From a virus, in IMG/VR virus record IMGVR_UViG_3300010970_000072, positions 1 to 27,172 of that record: a stretch of DNA of 27,172 nucleotides. One strand, given 5' to 3'. A model generated the notes under the pieces. It was not told the origin of the DNA. It did not search any database and was given only the letters and a program-made list of their open reading frames with translations. The translations under genes and the position numbers were made by a program. Below are positions 1 through 5,389 of this stretch, piece after piece (the first letter of the stretch is position 1; each line of letters begins with the position of its first letter).

Positions 1-312
1 TATGCGGGGTTAACTAATGCTTTAATAGACCACATAGATAACGACTTCCGCAAAAACATATTTAACAAGCAAAGCTTAAAGTTTAAAAGCAATGCAATTT
101 TAAAAGAACTTGAATCTATAACTGATAAGCTTTACTCAAAGGAAGCCTCCGCTGAAGCAGTAGAGCAACACATTGAAGCTGGAAACATAATGATAAATCT
201 ATTCAGAATTGGAATTCAAATGTCTGATATGGAAGAATTAAAACACGAAGGCTTAAATACTCAAATGAATTTATTACTTAAATCTTATGGTATAAATGGA
301 ATCGAATTTTAG
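1..312 (+). CDS. unknown helical protein, 5' end outside window
   Basis: The frame is open from the first base of the window to a TAG at 310-312, giving at least 103 residues with no start codon that fits, so the gene begins upstream. The visible part is rich in Leu, Ile, Glu and Lys, reads as mostly alpha-helical, and has no signal peptide, membrane segment or motif I recognise. The next gene starts inside it (overlap 296-312), so the two are probably translated together. It may be the tail end of an early or replication-associated module. I assign no function. Confidence 0.6.
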   Translation, partial: YAGLTNALIDHIDNDFRKNIFNKQSLKFKSNAILKELESITDKLYSKEASAEAVEQHIEAGNIMINLFRIGIQMSDMEELKHEGLNTQMNLLLKSYGINGIEF

Positions 313-541
313 TAGCTTAAAACAAGCTATACACGAAGCCCAAAATATGGTGGATCATCCAGCACACTATCAAGGTAAAAACTTTGAAGTGATTGATATT
401 ATTAACGACTACTCTTTGAATTTTGAGTTAGGAAATGCAATCAAATATATTTTGAGAGCAGATAAAAAGGGAAATAAAAAGCAAGACTTGGAAAAAGCCT
501 TATGGTATATCAATTATGAATTATCTAAATTCAGAGGATAA
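296..541 (+). CDS. DUF3310 family protein
   Basis: An 81-residue protein whose residues 19-79 match my recollection of the DUF3310 family: a VDHPAHY motif (19-25), a central 'EVIDIINDY' segment, then 'NAIKYILRADKKGNKKQDLEKALWY' split over the C-terminal helices (NAIKYILRA and DLEKALWYI). This small domain is widespread in phages, sometimes fused to nucleotide-metabolism proteins, and its biochemical role is not settled. The start ATG at 296 overlaps the previous gene by 17 nt, and the end overlaps a tiny downstream gene. Family assignment is from recognition of motifs; any link to nucleotide metabolism is inference. Confidence 0.8.
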   Translation: MESNFSSLKQAIHEAQNMVDHPAHYQGKNFEVIDIINDYSLNFELGNAIKYILRADKKGNKKQDLEKALWYINYELSKFRG

Positions 542-638
542 ACGATTAATTATTGAAGCTTTCATAATCGGATTCATCGAAATTTCGTTTATAGTATATA
601 TGGCGGTAAAGATTTACCAAAAATCAAAGGAATTATGA
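516..638 (+). CDS. tiny predicted membrane protein (40 aa)
   Basis: A 40-codon frame from ATG 516 to TGA 636-638 that fills part of the space between the DUF3310 gene and the sigma-like gene. The product is a short polar N-terminus, one hydrophobic helix at about residues 13-31 (LIIEAFIIGFIEISFIVYMA) and a basic tail, as expected for a single-pass inner-membrane protein. It overlaps the preceding gene by 26 nt, and its stop overlaps the next start as ATGA (635-638), the coupling style used throughout this phage. The call rests on this tiling and on the membrane helix. I recognise no homologue, so it could be chance. Confidence 0.4.
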   Translation: MNYLNSEDKRLIIEAFIIGFIEISFIVYMAVKIYQKSKEL

Positions 639-814
639 AGCCTGATGAAAGAGCAGCTTTCTTGTGCAATCACGCAAACTTCTTTTGCAGAGATAGAAGC
701 AATGCAATAGAACTTGCTTTATTAATGTGCGAATTAGTATTGGAGAATCGTTTAAAAGAAGATGACAAAGTTTATTGGAAGCTTGTTGTCGAAGAGATAT
801 ATAAATTACGATGA
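635..814 (+). CDS. small unknown protein (59 aa)
   Basis: A 59-residue frame from ATG 635 to TGA 812-814, linked on both sides by ATGA start/stop overlaps (635-638 and 811-814). That arrangement, and the absence of any other explanation for 640-810, are the main support. The product has three Cys and is otherwise mixed and helical (segments such as AIELALLMCELVLENRL). No membrane segment, signal peptide or known motif is visible. Because it sits directly before the sigma-like gene it may be co-translated with it. Function unknown. Confidence 0.5.
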   Translation: MKPDERAAFLCNHANFFCRDRSNAIELALLMCELVLENRLKEDDKVYWKLVVEEIYKLR

Positions 815-1260
815 ATCACATCTACCAGAAGCACAAGCATTGGATTAAGGTAGTAGAGAAGTTTGGAGAAAAGCATTACGCTGAAGATGTTGTGCAAGAA
901 GCATACATCAAGATTTATGGCAAAGATATAAACGAAGCTTATTTTTATTTTACTCTACGATCCTTAACAATGGATTTGCATCGTAAAAAAGTAGAAAAGA
1001 TTGAGATTACAAAAGAGATAGAATATTTGTTAATAGAAGAGAATGATGAGTTTATCATAGAACTTGCTAAACCTTATCAAGATTACATCGAAACTTGGGA
1101 ATGGTACGATAAGAAACTCTTTATGCTTTGGATTGAATCTGGGGTAAGTATGAGAGAAATAGCAAGAAGAACTAACATCGGCTTTATGTCAGTTTATAAC
1201 ACAATCAAAAATTGTAAAGAAAAAATAAAACAATGGGAAAAAGAAAATCACAAGGATTAG
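811..1260 (+). CDS. compact sigma-70/ECF-like protein
   Basis: A 149-residue protein with the two landmarks of a minimal sigma factor. Residues 24-36 (AEDVVQEAYIKIY) resemble region 2.2, and the following FYFTLRSLTMDLHRKK segment (about 45-60) resembles region 2.4, which reads the -10/-7 element. After an acidic linker, residues 102-143 contain a region-4-like helix-turn-helix with the segment SMREIARRTNIGFMSVYNTI. The length is slightly shorter than typical ECF sigma factors. It lies just upstream of the terminase genes, overlaps its neighbours, and could direct late transcription or act as a DNA-binding regulator. An alternative is a DNA-binding packaging protein that reuses the same fold. 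The domain likeness is seen in the sequence; the role is inference. Confidence 0.6.
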   Translation: MNHIYQKHKHWIKVVEKFGEKHYAEDVVQEAYIKIYGKDINEAYFYFTLRSLTMDLHRKKVEKIEITKEIEYLLIEENDEFIIELAKPYQDYIETWEWYDKKLFMLWIESGVSMREIARRTNIGFMSVYNTIKNCKEKIKQWEKENHKD

Positions 1261-1595
1261 GCGATTCAATAGAAAAGCTTACAGAAGCAACTGGTATTAA
1301 AAAGGCAGTTGAATTATTTAGCGAAGTAACAGGTATAGATTGCGGATGCGATGAAAGAAAGGAAAAGCTTAATAAAATCTTTCCTTACAAAAAGCCTAAT
1401 TGTTTAAATGAAACGGATTACAATTATCTAAAAGATTTTTTTGAAAGAAATCCAAGCCAAATTACTCCAATAGTACAAAGAGAATTGTCGGCTATTTACA
1501 AGAATATCTTTAATGTAAATCTTGAAGCTACTTCTTGTGATTCGTGCTGGAGAGATTACATTGGACAAATCAGAAGAATTTATAACGAATACTAA
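1233..1595 (+). CDS. conserved phage protein with CxC and CxxC motifs
   Basis: A 120-residue protein that starts inside the sigma-like gene (28 nt overlap) and ends on the start codon of the next gene. Residues 9-45 include 'SIEKLTEATGIKKAVELFSE' and then CGCDERKEKLN, a sequence type I recall from Bacteroidota phages near the terminase. Cys37 and Cys39 (CxC), with Cys102 and Cys105 (CDSC), could form a four-cysteine metal site. That is inference from spacing only. The C-terminal half is helical. Position between a regulator-like gene and the packaging genes suggests a packaging or regulatory role, but no function can be assigned. Confidence 0.6.
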   Translation: MGKRKSQGLGDSIEKLTEATGIKKAVELFSEVTGIDCGCDERKEKLNKIFPYKKPNCLNETDYNYLKDFFERNPSQITPIVQRELSAIYKNIFNVNLEATSCDSCWRDYIGQIRRIYNEY

Positions 1596-1855
1596 TGGAA
1601 GATAAGAAAAGAGGAGGCTATCGTGAAGGAGCTGGCAGAAAGTCAAAAGCTGAAGAGCAATCTTTAGTGGAAAAATTAACTCCATTAGAGCCAAAGGCAT
1701 TTGAAGCATTAGTTGCTGCATTAGAAGACCATAAGGATTGGGCAGTGAAACTATTTTTTCAGTACAAGTTTGGTATGCCAAAGCAAGTTATTGACCAAAA
1801 TACTACTCATACGGTAAACGACTTTGACATTCGAGAGATCGTGAAGTTTAAATGA
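1595..1855 (+). CDS. probable terminase small subunit
   Basis: An 86-residue protein directly before the (interrupted) large terminase gene. Its N-terminus has the basic GGYREGAGRKSKAEE segment (residues 7-21), typical of the DNA-contacting start of small terminase-like proteins in many phages. This is followed by helical material (LTPLEPKAFEALVAAL and the WAVKLFFQYKFGMPKQ helix at about 49-64). It is short for a small terminase, and no classical helix-turn-helix is clear. The stop codon is embedded in an ATGATA sequence (1852-1857) that is repeated at the start of the large terminase, which suggests the two genes originally overlapped before the HNH gene was inserted. The call rests on position and the N-terminal motif. 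Confidence 0.55.
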   Translation: MEDKKRGGYREGAGRKSKAEEQSLVEKLTPLEPKAFEALVAALEDHKDWAVKLFFQYKFGMPKQVIDQNTTHTVNDFDIREIVKFK

Positions 1856-1857
1856 TA
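1852..1857 (+). repeat. ATGATA direct repeat, left copy flanking HNH cassette
   Basis: The ATGATA here overlaps the stop of the small terminase gene. The same six bases recur at 2409-2414, where they form the start of the large terminase frame. Removing 1858-2414 (or the equivalent 1852-2408) would restore a terminase gene pair overlapping as ATGA. A six-base match is short and could be chance in A/T-rich DNA, but both copies sit exactly at the gene junction. Confidence 0.45.
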
Positions 1858-1896
1858 GGGTGTTGCTTTGAAAATCATTTTTAACTATATTGCATT

Positions 1897-2412
1897 ATGG
1901 AAATATGGAAAAAAATTGATGGCTACCAAGGCTACGAATGTTCTAATTTAGGAAGAATTAAAACATTTAATTGGAAAAATACTGGAAGAGAAGCAATAAT
2001 GAAACCAGCTTTAGATGGTTCAGGATATTTGCGAACGGTATTAAAAAGAAGCGATGGCAAATTATGTACAATAAAAGTGCATAGAATAGTATTACAAACT
2101 TTTAATCCAAATTCAAATTGTGATATTTTAGAATGCAATCACAAAAATGGCATTAAAAATGACAATAATATTTTAAATCTTGAATGGGTAACAAAAAAGC
2201 AGAACTTGCAACACAGTAAAGATAATAATTTGCAATATGTTTTAAGGGGAGAAGAAGTTGGAAACTCTGTTTTGACTTCAATTAAGGTGCTTGAAATAAG
2301 AAGTAAATTTATTCCAAGAAAGTATTCAAGAACAAAGTTAGCAAAAGAGTATGGTGTTTCTGAAGCAACAATAAAAGATGTACTTTATAAAAGAAGTTGG
2401 AAACATATATGA
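1897..2412 (+). CDS. HNH homing endonuclease (NUMOD4-HNH-HTH type)
   Basis: A 171-residue protein with three recognisable parts. Residues 1-45 form a NUMOD4-like module (EIWKKIDGYQGYECSNLGRIK). Residues 60-115 form an HNH_3-like nuclease core with VHRIVLQTFNP, ECNHKNGIKNDN and LNLEWVTKKQNLQHS. Residues 130-171 contain a repeat-type DNA-binding helix-turn-helix (RTKLAKEYGVSEATIKDVLY). Such proteins cut a specific site in related phage DNA and spread their own gene. It lies between the small and large terminase genes. Its stop overlaps the terminase start as ATGA, and ATGATA repeats flank the cassette. Whether it is free-standing or part of a degenerate intron cannot be decided here; I see no convincing intron core in the 39 nt before it. 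Confidence 0.9.
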   Translation: MEIWKKIDGYQGYECSNLGRIKTFNWKNTGREAIMKPALDGSGYLRTVLKRSDGKLCTIKVHRIVLQTFNPNSNCDILECNHKNGIKNDNNILNLEWVTKKQNLQHSKDNNLQYVLRGEEVGNSVLTSIKVLEIRSKFIPRKYSRTKLAKEYGVSEATIKDVLYKRSWKHI

Positions 2413-2414
2413 TA
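2409..2414 (+). repeat. ATGATA direct repeat, right copy
   Basis: Second copy of the hexamer at 1852-1857. Here it provides the ATG of the large terminase frame and the TGA stop of the HNH gene. Confidence 0.45.
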
Positions 2415-3625
2415 AATATTAACAAAAAATATATCCCCCTGTTTAGCGAAGATAGCAGATACTTCGTTATAACGGGGGGGCGATAAGTGGGAGCGGTAAA
2501 TCGTTTGCCCTAAACTCATTTCTTTTGCTTCTAACATACGAAGTTGGGCATACAATACTATTTACTCGTTACACATTAACATCAGCTCATATCTCAATTA
2601 TTCCAGAGTTTGTGGAGAAGATTGAAATGGCTGATTTGCATAACGACTTTAGCATAACAAAAGATGAAATTATAAACTTGCGTACTGGTAGCAAGATTTT
2701 ATTCAAAGGAATCAAGACTTCTTCTGGTACTCAAACTGCAAACTTGAAATCATTACAAGGAGTAACTACTTGGGTGCTTGATGAGGCAGAAGAATTAGTT
2801 GAAGAAGATGTATTTGATAAGATTGATTTGTCGGTGCGTAATTTCTCCAAGCAGAATAGAGTTATTCTTATTTTAAATCCGACAACAAAAGAGCATTTTA
2901 TTTACTCAAGATTCTTTGAGCAAAAAGGAGTTGAAGCTGGAGCTACAATATCCAAAGGAGATACGACTTATATCCATACTACCTACTTGGATAACAAAGA
3001 ATATCTTTCGGAATCATTTCTTAATCAGATTGAGCAATTAGAAAAAAACAATCCTAAAAAATACCAACATTCAATTCTTGGAGGCTGGCTTGACAAAGCA
3101 GAAGGTGTAGTATTTACTAATTGGAAATTTGGAGCATTTAATCCAGATAACTTACAGACATCATTTGGACAAGACTTTGGATTTAGTATTGATCCAACAA
3201 CATTGGTAGAAGTGGCGATTGACAAAAGCAAGCGCAAGATTTATGTCAAGGAGCATTTGTACAAGCCAAAGCTTACAACTTCAGAAATTGCAGTTATAAA
3301 TAAACAAGTATGCGGAGGCAATTTAATTATAGCTGATAGTGCAGAGCCAAGACTAATTGCAGAACTTCAAAGTCAAAGATGTAATATCCAGCCAACAGAA
3401 AAAGGAGCTGGAAGCATTACGGCTGGTATTGCCTTAATGCAAGACTTTGAAATAGTTCTTGAGCCTAATTCAATGAATGTAGCAAAGGAATTTAATAACT
3501 ATATTTATTCAGATAAGAAATCTGGATTAGTAATAGATAATTTTAATCACGCTATTGATGCAATTAGGTACAATGTATTTTACCATTTATCTAATCCAAG
3601 CAAAGGTCAATACTTTGTGTATTAG
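2409..3625 (+). CDS. terL: terminase large subunit, frame broken at the P-loop
   Basis: ATP-driven DNA packaging motor and nuclease. The frame from ATG 2409 encodes 25 residues ending RYFVITGGR before a TAA at 2484-2486. The rest of the protein continues in the -1 frame to TAG 3623-3625. A -1 shift on the G run (2474-2480) gives VITGG then AISGSGKS, which fits the P-loop pattern [AG]-x4-GK-[ST]. Downstream are Walker B (VLDEAEE, Asp codon 2780-2782) and the three RNase H-like nuclease acidic motifs: QDFGFSIDP (Asp 3173-3175), IADSAEP (Asp 3335-3337) and AIDAIRY (Asp 3557-3559). Starting at ATG 2525 instead would lose the P-loop. Causes could be a true mutation, a homopolymer assembly error or programmed frameshifting. 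A 5-nt insert (TAAGT) between GGR and GSGKS is another reading. Confidence 0.88.
2435..2478 (+). other. imperfect hairpin with C5 and G-run arms over the terminase frame break
   Basis: The arm 2435-2451 (CCCCCTGTTTAGCGAAG) can pair with 2462-2478 (CTTCGTTATAACGGGGG) across a 10-nt loop. The inner six pairs (one G-U) and five outer C-G pairs are separated by isolated mismatches. The 3' arm is the same G run at which the terminase frame breaks. It could be an RNA element affecting translation, a recognition structure, or coincidence of the coding sequence. Folding energy was not computed. Confidence 0.4.
2474..2480 (+). other. G7 run: site of the -1 frame change in terL
   Basis: In the upstream frame the codons read ACG GGG GGG CGA TAA, so the phase is G_GGG_GGG, a legal -1 slippery heptamer, and a stop follows one codon later. 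Slipping back one base yields GGG GGG GCG ATA AGT GGG AGC GGT AAA TCG and restores the P-loop. An eighth G in the real genome would give the same protein without slippage. Confidence 0.6.
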
Positions 3626-3646
3626 AGTAACAAAGATTTTAATAAC

Positions 3647-3654
3647 TCGTTTAT
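3647..3654 (+). promoter_or_regulatory. TCGTTTAT start-proximal motif, copy 1
   Basis: TCGTTTAT followed by AAATT and then the ATG of the tail chaperone gene. The same octamer with exactly five intervening bases (the last two always TT) precedes the genes at 10360 and 13719. It could be a promoter for a nearly leaderless transcript or a translation signal. Confidence 0.5.
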
Positions 3655-3659
3655 AAATT

Positions 3660-4337
3660 ATGAAGATAGAATTAGATATTCCAACTGATTTAAGTGAAAT
3701 TACTCTTGGTAAATACCAAAAGTTTTTAAAGGTAGTAGAGGATAATGAGGAATCTGAATTTGTGCATCACAAAATGGTAGAGATATTCTGCGGAGTAAGT
3801 CTAAAGAATGTTTCTAAAATAAAGCACAAAGATTTGAGCTATATTATAAGCAATGTTTCAGCGTTGTTTAATGGCAAACACGATTTAGTGCAAAGATTTA
3901 AAATTGATAACACGGAGTTTGGTTTTATTCCGAACTTGGATGATATAACTTCTGGCGAATATATGGACATTGATTCATATATAACTGATTGGTCAAATAT
4001 GCACAAAGCTATGGCGGTACTATTTAGACCAATTATAAGTAAAGCTGGGGCAAGGTACTCCATTACTGATTACAATGGTACATCAGAATATGGAGAGATT
4101 ATGAAGCGAATGCCTTTAAGTGCAGTAATGGGAGCGATGGTTTTTTTTTATCATTTAGGAAACGAGTTACTGAAAAGTATTCTGACTTATTTGGAGAACA
4201 ATCAGGAGGCAATGAATACTCTGAACAATCACAATTTGGGCAAAGATGGGGATGGTATTCATCTATCTATGCTCTCTCTCAAGGAGATGTTAGAAGATTT
4301 GATGAAATTTCCAAGCTTTCCATCTTTACCTGTTTGA
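3660..4337 (+). CDS. tail assembly chaperone, unshifted product
   Basis: A 225-residue protein. Its N-terminus (LDIPTDLSEITLGKYQKFLKV) and the later segment GAMVFFYHLGNELLKSIL are ones I associate with Bacteroidota phage proteins upstream of the tape measure. Siphoviruses commonly encode a chaperone pair (lambda gpG/gpGT) from one gene by -1 frameshifting, and this gene shows that layout. A run of nine T (4141-4149) lies at codon 163, and a long open -1 frame runs past the normal stop to 4399, leaving one base before the next gene. The unshifted C-terminus (residues 164-225) is itself helical and plausible. The role is to coat the tape measure during tail assembly. It is inferred from the frameshift architecture and from position between terminase and tail genes. 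Start ATG 3660 is preceded by the TCGTTTAT motif. Confidence 0.7.
   Translation: MKIELDIPTDLSEITLGKYQKFLKVVEDNEESEFVHHKMVEIFCGVSLKNVSKIKHKDLSYIISNVSALFNGKHDLVQRFKIDNTEFGFIPNLDDITSGEYMDIDSYITDWSNMHKAMAVLFRPIISKAGARYSITDYNGTSEYGEIMKRMPLSAVMGAMVFFYHLGNELLKSILTYLENNQEAMNTLNNHNLGKDGDGIHLSMLSLKEMLEDLMKFPSFPSLPV
4141..4149 (+). other. T9 slippery run: probable programmed -1 frameshift site
   Basis: The reading frame is GTT TTT TTT TAT, so the heptamer T_TTT_TTT is in the right phase for -1 slippage. After the slip the ribosome reads TTA TCA TTT AGG. I see no obvious strong downstream hairpin. A run of nine T is also a place where sequencing can miscount. Confidence 0.7.
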
Positions 4338-4399
4338 CTTATTTAACATTTGAAAAGCAAAAGAATACATTAGAAGCAAATATGCTAAAGCAAAAATAA
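4148..4399 (+). CDS. tail assembly chaperone, -1 frame extension (gpT-like part)
   Basis: The -1 frame entered at the T run encodes 83 residues ending at TAA 4397-4399, giving a 246-residue fusion with the first 163 residues of the gene. The extension reads as real protein: FGQRWGWYSSIYALSQGD, then FDEISKLSIFTCLTYLTFEKQK. I recall the WGWYSSIYAL...FDE...TYLTFEK pattern from Bacteroidota phage proteins encoded before tape measure genes. It overlaps the unshifted frame for 189 nt, so both frames are coding there. It also removes what would be a 63-nt gap before the next gene. By analogy with lambda gpGT the longer form would recruit tail tube subunits to the tape measure. It depends on frameshifting, so its expression is inferred. 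Confidence 0.65.
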   Translation, partial: LSFRKRVTEKYSDLFGEQSGGNEYSEQSQFGQRWGWYSSIYALSQGDVRRFDEISKLSIFTCLTYLTFEKQKNTLEANMLKQK

Positions 4400-4400
4400 T

Positions 4401-4853
4401 ATGGGTTACTACTACATAATTGACAAGTTAAAAACTTACTTAAAAGCTACTGATTTTATTAATACAGTAACTACTGGAGATTTAACATTTATAGATAATG
4501 CCAAGCAAACTATATTTCCTTTAAGCCATATTATTGTAAACAATGCTACTCCAAGCGAACAATCGTTAAGCTTTAATATATCTATTCTTTTTATGGATAT
4601 TGTTGATGAGAGTAAATCAGAAACTATTAATGTATTTGAAGGCAATGATAATACACATGATGTTTTAAATACTCAATTAGATTTGGCTAATAAAACATTT
4701 ATGGATCTTGTAAGAGGAAATCTTTACGATGATTTAGTTCAAATTAATGGCACTCCAATATGTGAGCCTTTTGTCGATAGATTTGAAAATTCTATTGCTG
4801 GATGGACTTTAACTTTTGATGTAATTGTACCTAATGAAATGACTACTTGCTAA
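4401..4853 (+). CDS. probable tail completion/neck protein
   Basis: A 150-residue soluble protein starting one base after the end of the shifted chaperone frame; its stop overlaps the next start (TAATG). N-terminal helix (YYIIDKLKTYLKATDFINTV) followed by beta-rich segments (LSHIIVNNATPSEQSLSFNISILFMDIVDE) and a C-terminal strand pair with ICEPFVDRFENSIAGWTLTFDVIVP. This size and helix-then-sheet organisation, next to an HK97 gp10-like gene, fits tail-terminator or head-tail joining proteins that cap the tail tube. I do not recognise a specific named family, so the call is contextual. Confidence 0.5.
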   Translation: MGYYYIIDKLKTYLKATDFINTVTTGDLTFIDNAKQTIFPLSHIIVNNATPSEQSLSFNISILFMDIVDESKSETINVFEGNDNTHDVLNTQLDLANKTFMDLVRGNLYDDLVQINGTPICEPFVDRFENSIAGWTLTFDVIVPNEMTTC

Positions 4854-5389
4854 TGCAATTAACTGAATCACAAAAGGTAGTTAAGAAGTATAGAGATTAT
4901 GTAATTCAGCAATCAAGAAGTAACTTGTCAAAGCTGAAACACAATAATACAGGAAGCCTTTATAAAAGTATTAAAGGCGAAGTATTGCAAGATAAGAACT
5001 ACTTTATAGTTGGATTTGAATATGATTACTACGGAGAGTTTTTAGACAAAGGTGTTAAAGGAAAAGCAAGTTCTGCTAAAGCTCCAAATAGTCCTTATAA
5101 ATTTGGCAATAAAACTGGCAGAAAAGGAGGTTTGACTGAAGGAATCCAAAAGTGGGTTAAGCAAAAAGGGATTCAATTTAGAGATAAGAAAAGTGGCAAG
5201 TTTTTAACTTATAAGTCAACTGCTTTTATTATTGCAAGGAGTATTTATATGACTGGTATTAAGTCAAGCTTCTTCTTTACAAAACCATTTGAAGCTGGAT
5301 ATAAAAAGTACATTCAAACCGATTTAGTTAAAGCTCTTAAAATAGATTTAGCAACAATAGTAGATAACGGAATAACAAAAGCGAAATGA
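4853..5389 (+). CDS. HK97 gp10-like neck/tail-completion protein
   Basis: A 178-residue basic protein. I chose ATG 4853, overlapping the previous stop as TAATG, rather than the in-frame TTG six bases earlier. Features of the gp10-like head-tail joining group are visible: an N-terminal helix of the form SQKVVKKYRDYVIQQSRSNL, the phrase NTGSLYKSIKGEV, the core strand YFIVGFEYDYYGEFLDKGVKG, and a C-terminal SFFFTKPFEAGY. These proteins connect the tail to the head or complete the tail tube. The Lys-rich middle (KAPNSPYKFGNKTGRKGG) is a loop typical of Bacteroidota phage versions. Family call is from remembered motifs. Confidence 0.6.
   Translation: MQLTESQKVVKKYRDYVIQQSRSNLSKLKHNNTGSLYKSIKGEVLQDKNYFIVGFEYDYYGEFLDKGVKGKASSAKAPNSPYKFGNKTGRKGGLTEGIQKWVKQKGIQFRDKKSGKFLTYKSTAFIIARSIYMTGIKSSFFFTKPFEAGYKKYIQTDLVKALKIDLATIVDNGITKAK

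Noticed and set aside
1428-1781. 117-codon open frame on the minus strand
   Set aside because: It covers the end of one well-supported gene and most of the small terminase on the other strand and has no start context or neighbours in that direction.
1858-1896. Possible promoter TTGCTTTG before the HNH gene
   Set aside because: It has one mismatch in the key TA of TAnnTTTG and no -33 element; such near-matches are frequent in this base composition.
1858-2408. Group I or group II intron carrying the HNH gene
   Set aside because: Only 39 nt precede the endonuclease and none follow it; that is too little for a catalytic intron core, so a free-standing homing gene is simpler.
2525-3625. Large terminase starting at ATG 2525
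   Set aside because: It would lack the P-loop, while the bases just upstream encode SGSGKSFALNSF in the same frame and a matching N-terminus in the neighbouring frame.
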